Below are positions 11,068-11,574 of a stretch of 11,574 nt of DNA, one piece after another. Position 1 is the first letter of the stretch. Each line of letters begins with the position of its first letter. A program made the position numbers and the translations under genes. The notes under the pieces are model-generated. The model was not told the origin of the DNA. It worked only from the letters and a program-made list of their open reading frames with translations, and ran no database searches. The DNA is from Candidatus Harrisonbacteria bacterium (GTDB lineage Bacteria > Patescibacteriota > Minisyncoccia > UBA6257 > 1-14-0-10-44-23): the NCBI GenBank assembly GCA_023244975.1, contig JAHFLG010000031.1, positions 1-11,574 of the forward strand, in the 5' to 3' direction.

Positions 11068-11133
11068 GATGCTAGATACTAGAAACTAGATAACTGAATA
11101 AATCGTTTTATTCTGGTTTCTGTTTTCTATATT
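11068..11133 (-). other. atpD-atpC spacer with short CTAGA-type tandem repeats
   Basis: 66 AT-rich bases. 11072-11095 hold imperfect 7- to 8-bp repeats (TAGATACT, AGAAACT, AGATAACT). There is no terminator-like stem and only a weak TAGTAT -10-like box, so atpC is probably co-transcribed with atpD. Confidence 0.5.

Positions 11134-11574
<441 letters not shown>

Overview
The window looks like part of a small, compact bacterial genome, most likely Candidate Phyla Radiation (Patescibacteria, Parcubacteria-like). Support: EF-Ts (147 aa) and ATP synthase epsilon (79 aa) are shortened; genes are tightly packed and often overlap at ATGA; most starts lack a Shine-Dalgarno sequence; three of four tRNA genes do not encode CCA; and palindromic repeats sit inside a coding gene. 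TGA, TAA and TAG are all used as stops and the tRNA-Trp anticodon is CCA, so the code is standard. The placement is inference; no marker tree was possible.

Layout. (1) 1-3779, minus: an operon read ABC exporter, Nudix hydrolase, DedA membrane protein, M24 aminopeptidase (cut by the window edge), coupled by ATGA overlaps or a 1-nt gap. (2) 3833-5313, minus: an HTH protein with a possible LAGLIDADG-like core, tRNA-Trp, and a GNAT acetyltransferase. (3) 5372-6590: a bidirectional terminator, rpmG (L33) with a good promoter, tRNA-Thr(GGT), tRNA-Thr(TGT) and tRNA-Tyr(GTA), all minus. A self-contained plus-strand unit (6059-6499) is inserted among them: consensus promoter, near-perfect Shine-Dalgarno, an unrecognised 69-aa protein, a possible 11-aa ORF, stacked hairpins and a terminator. 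(4) 6611-8376, minus: rpsB-tsf plus a small membrane-anchored protein, driven by a TATAAT promoter with an attenuator-like leader. (5) 8365-10827: divergent surface genes, a GT4 glycosyltransferase (minus) and a phosphoglycosyl transferase (plus) followed by a type IV prepilin-like protein. (6) 10828-11574, minus: the end of atpD, then atpC.

Region 5 looks like envelope polysaccharide and pilus-type surface functions; regions 3, 4 and 6 are core translation and energy genes. The most unusual items are the plus-strand small-ORF unit and its divergent promoter, a duplicated tRNA-Thr 3' end enclosing a strongly structured 105-bp segment, the rpsB leader, and a glycosyltransferase that appears to have absorbed several repeats in frame. 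No stretch over 300 bases lacks an annotated feature.
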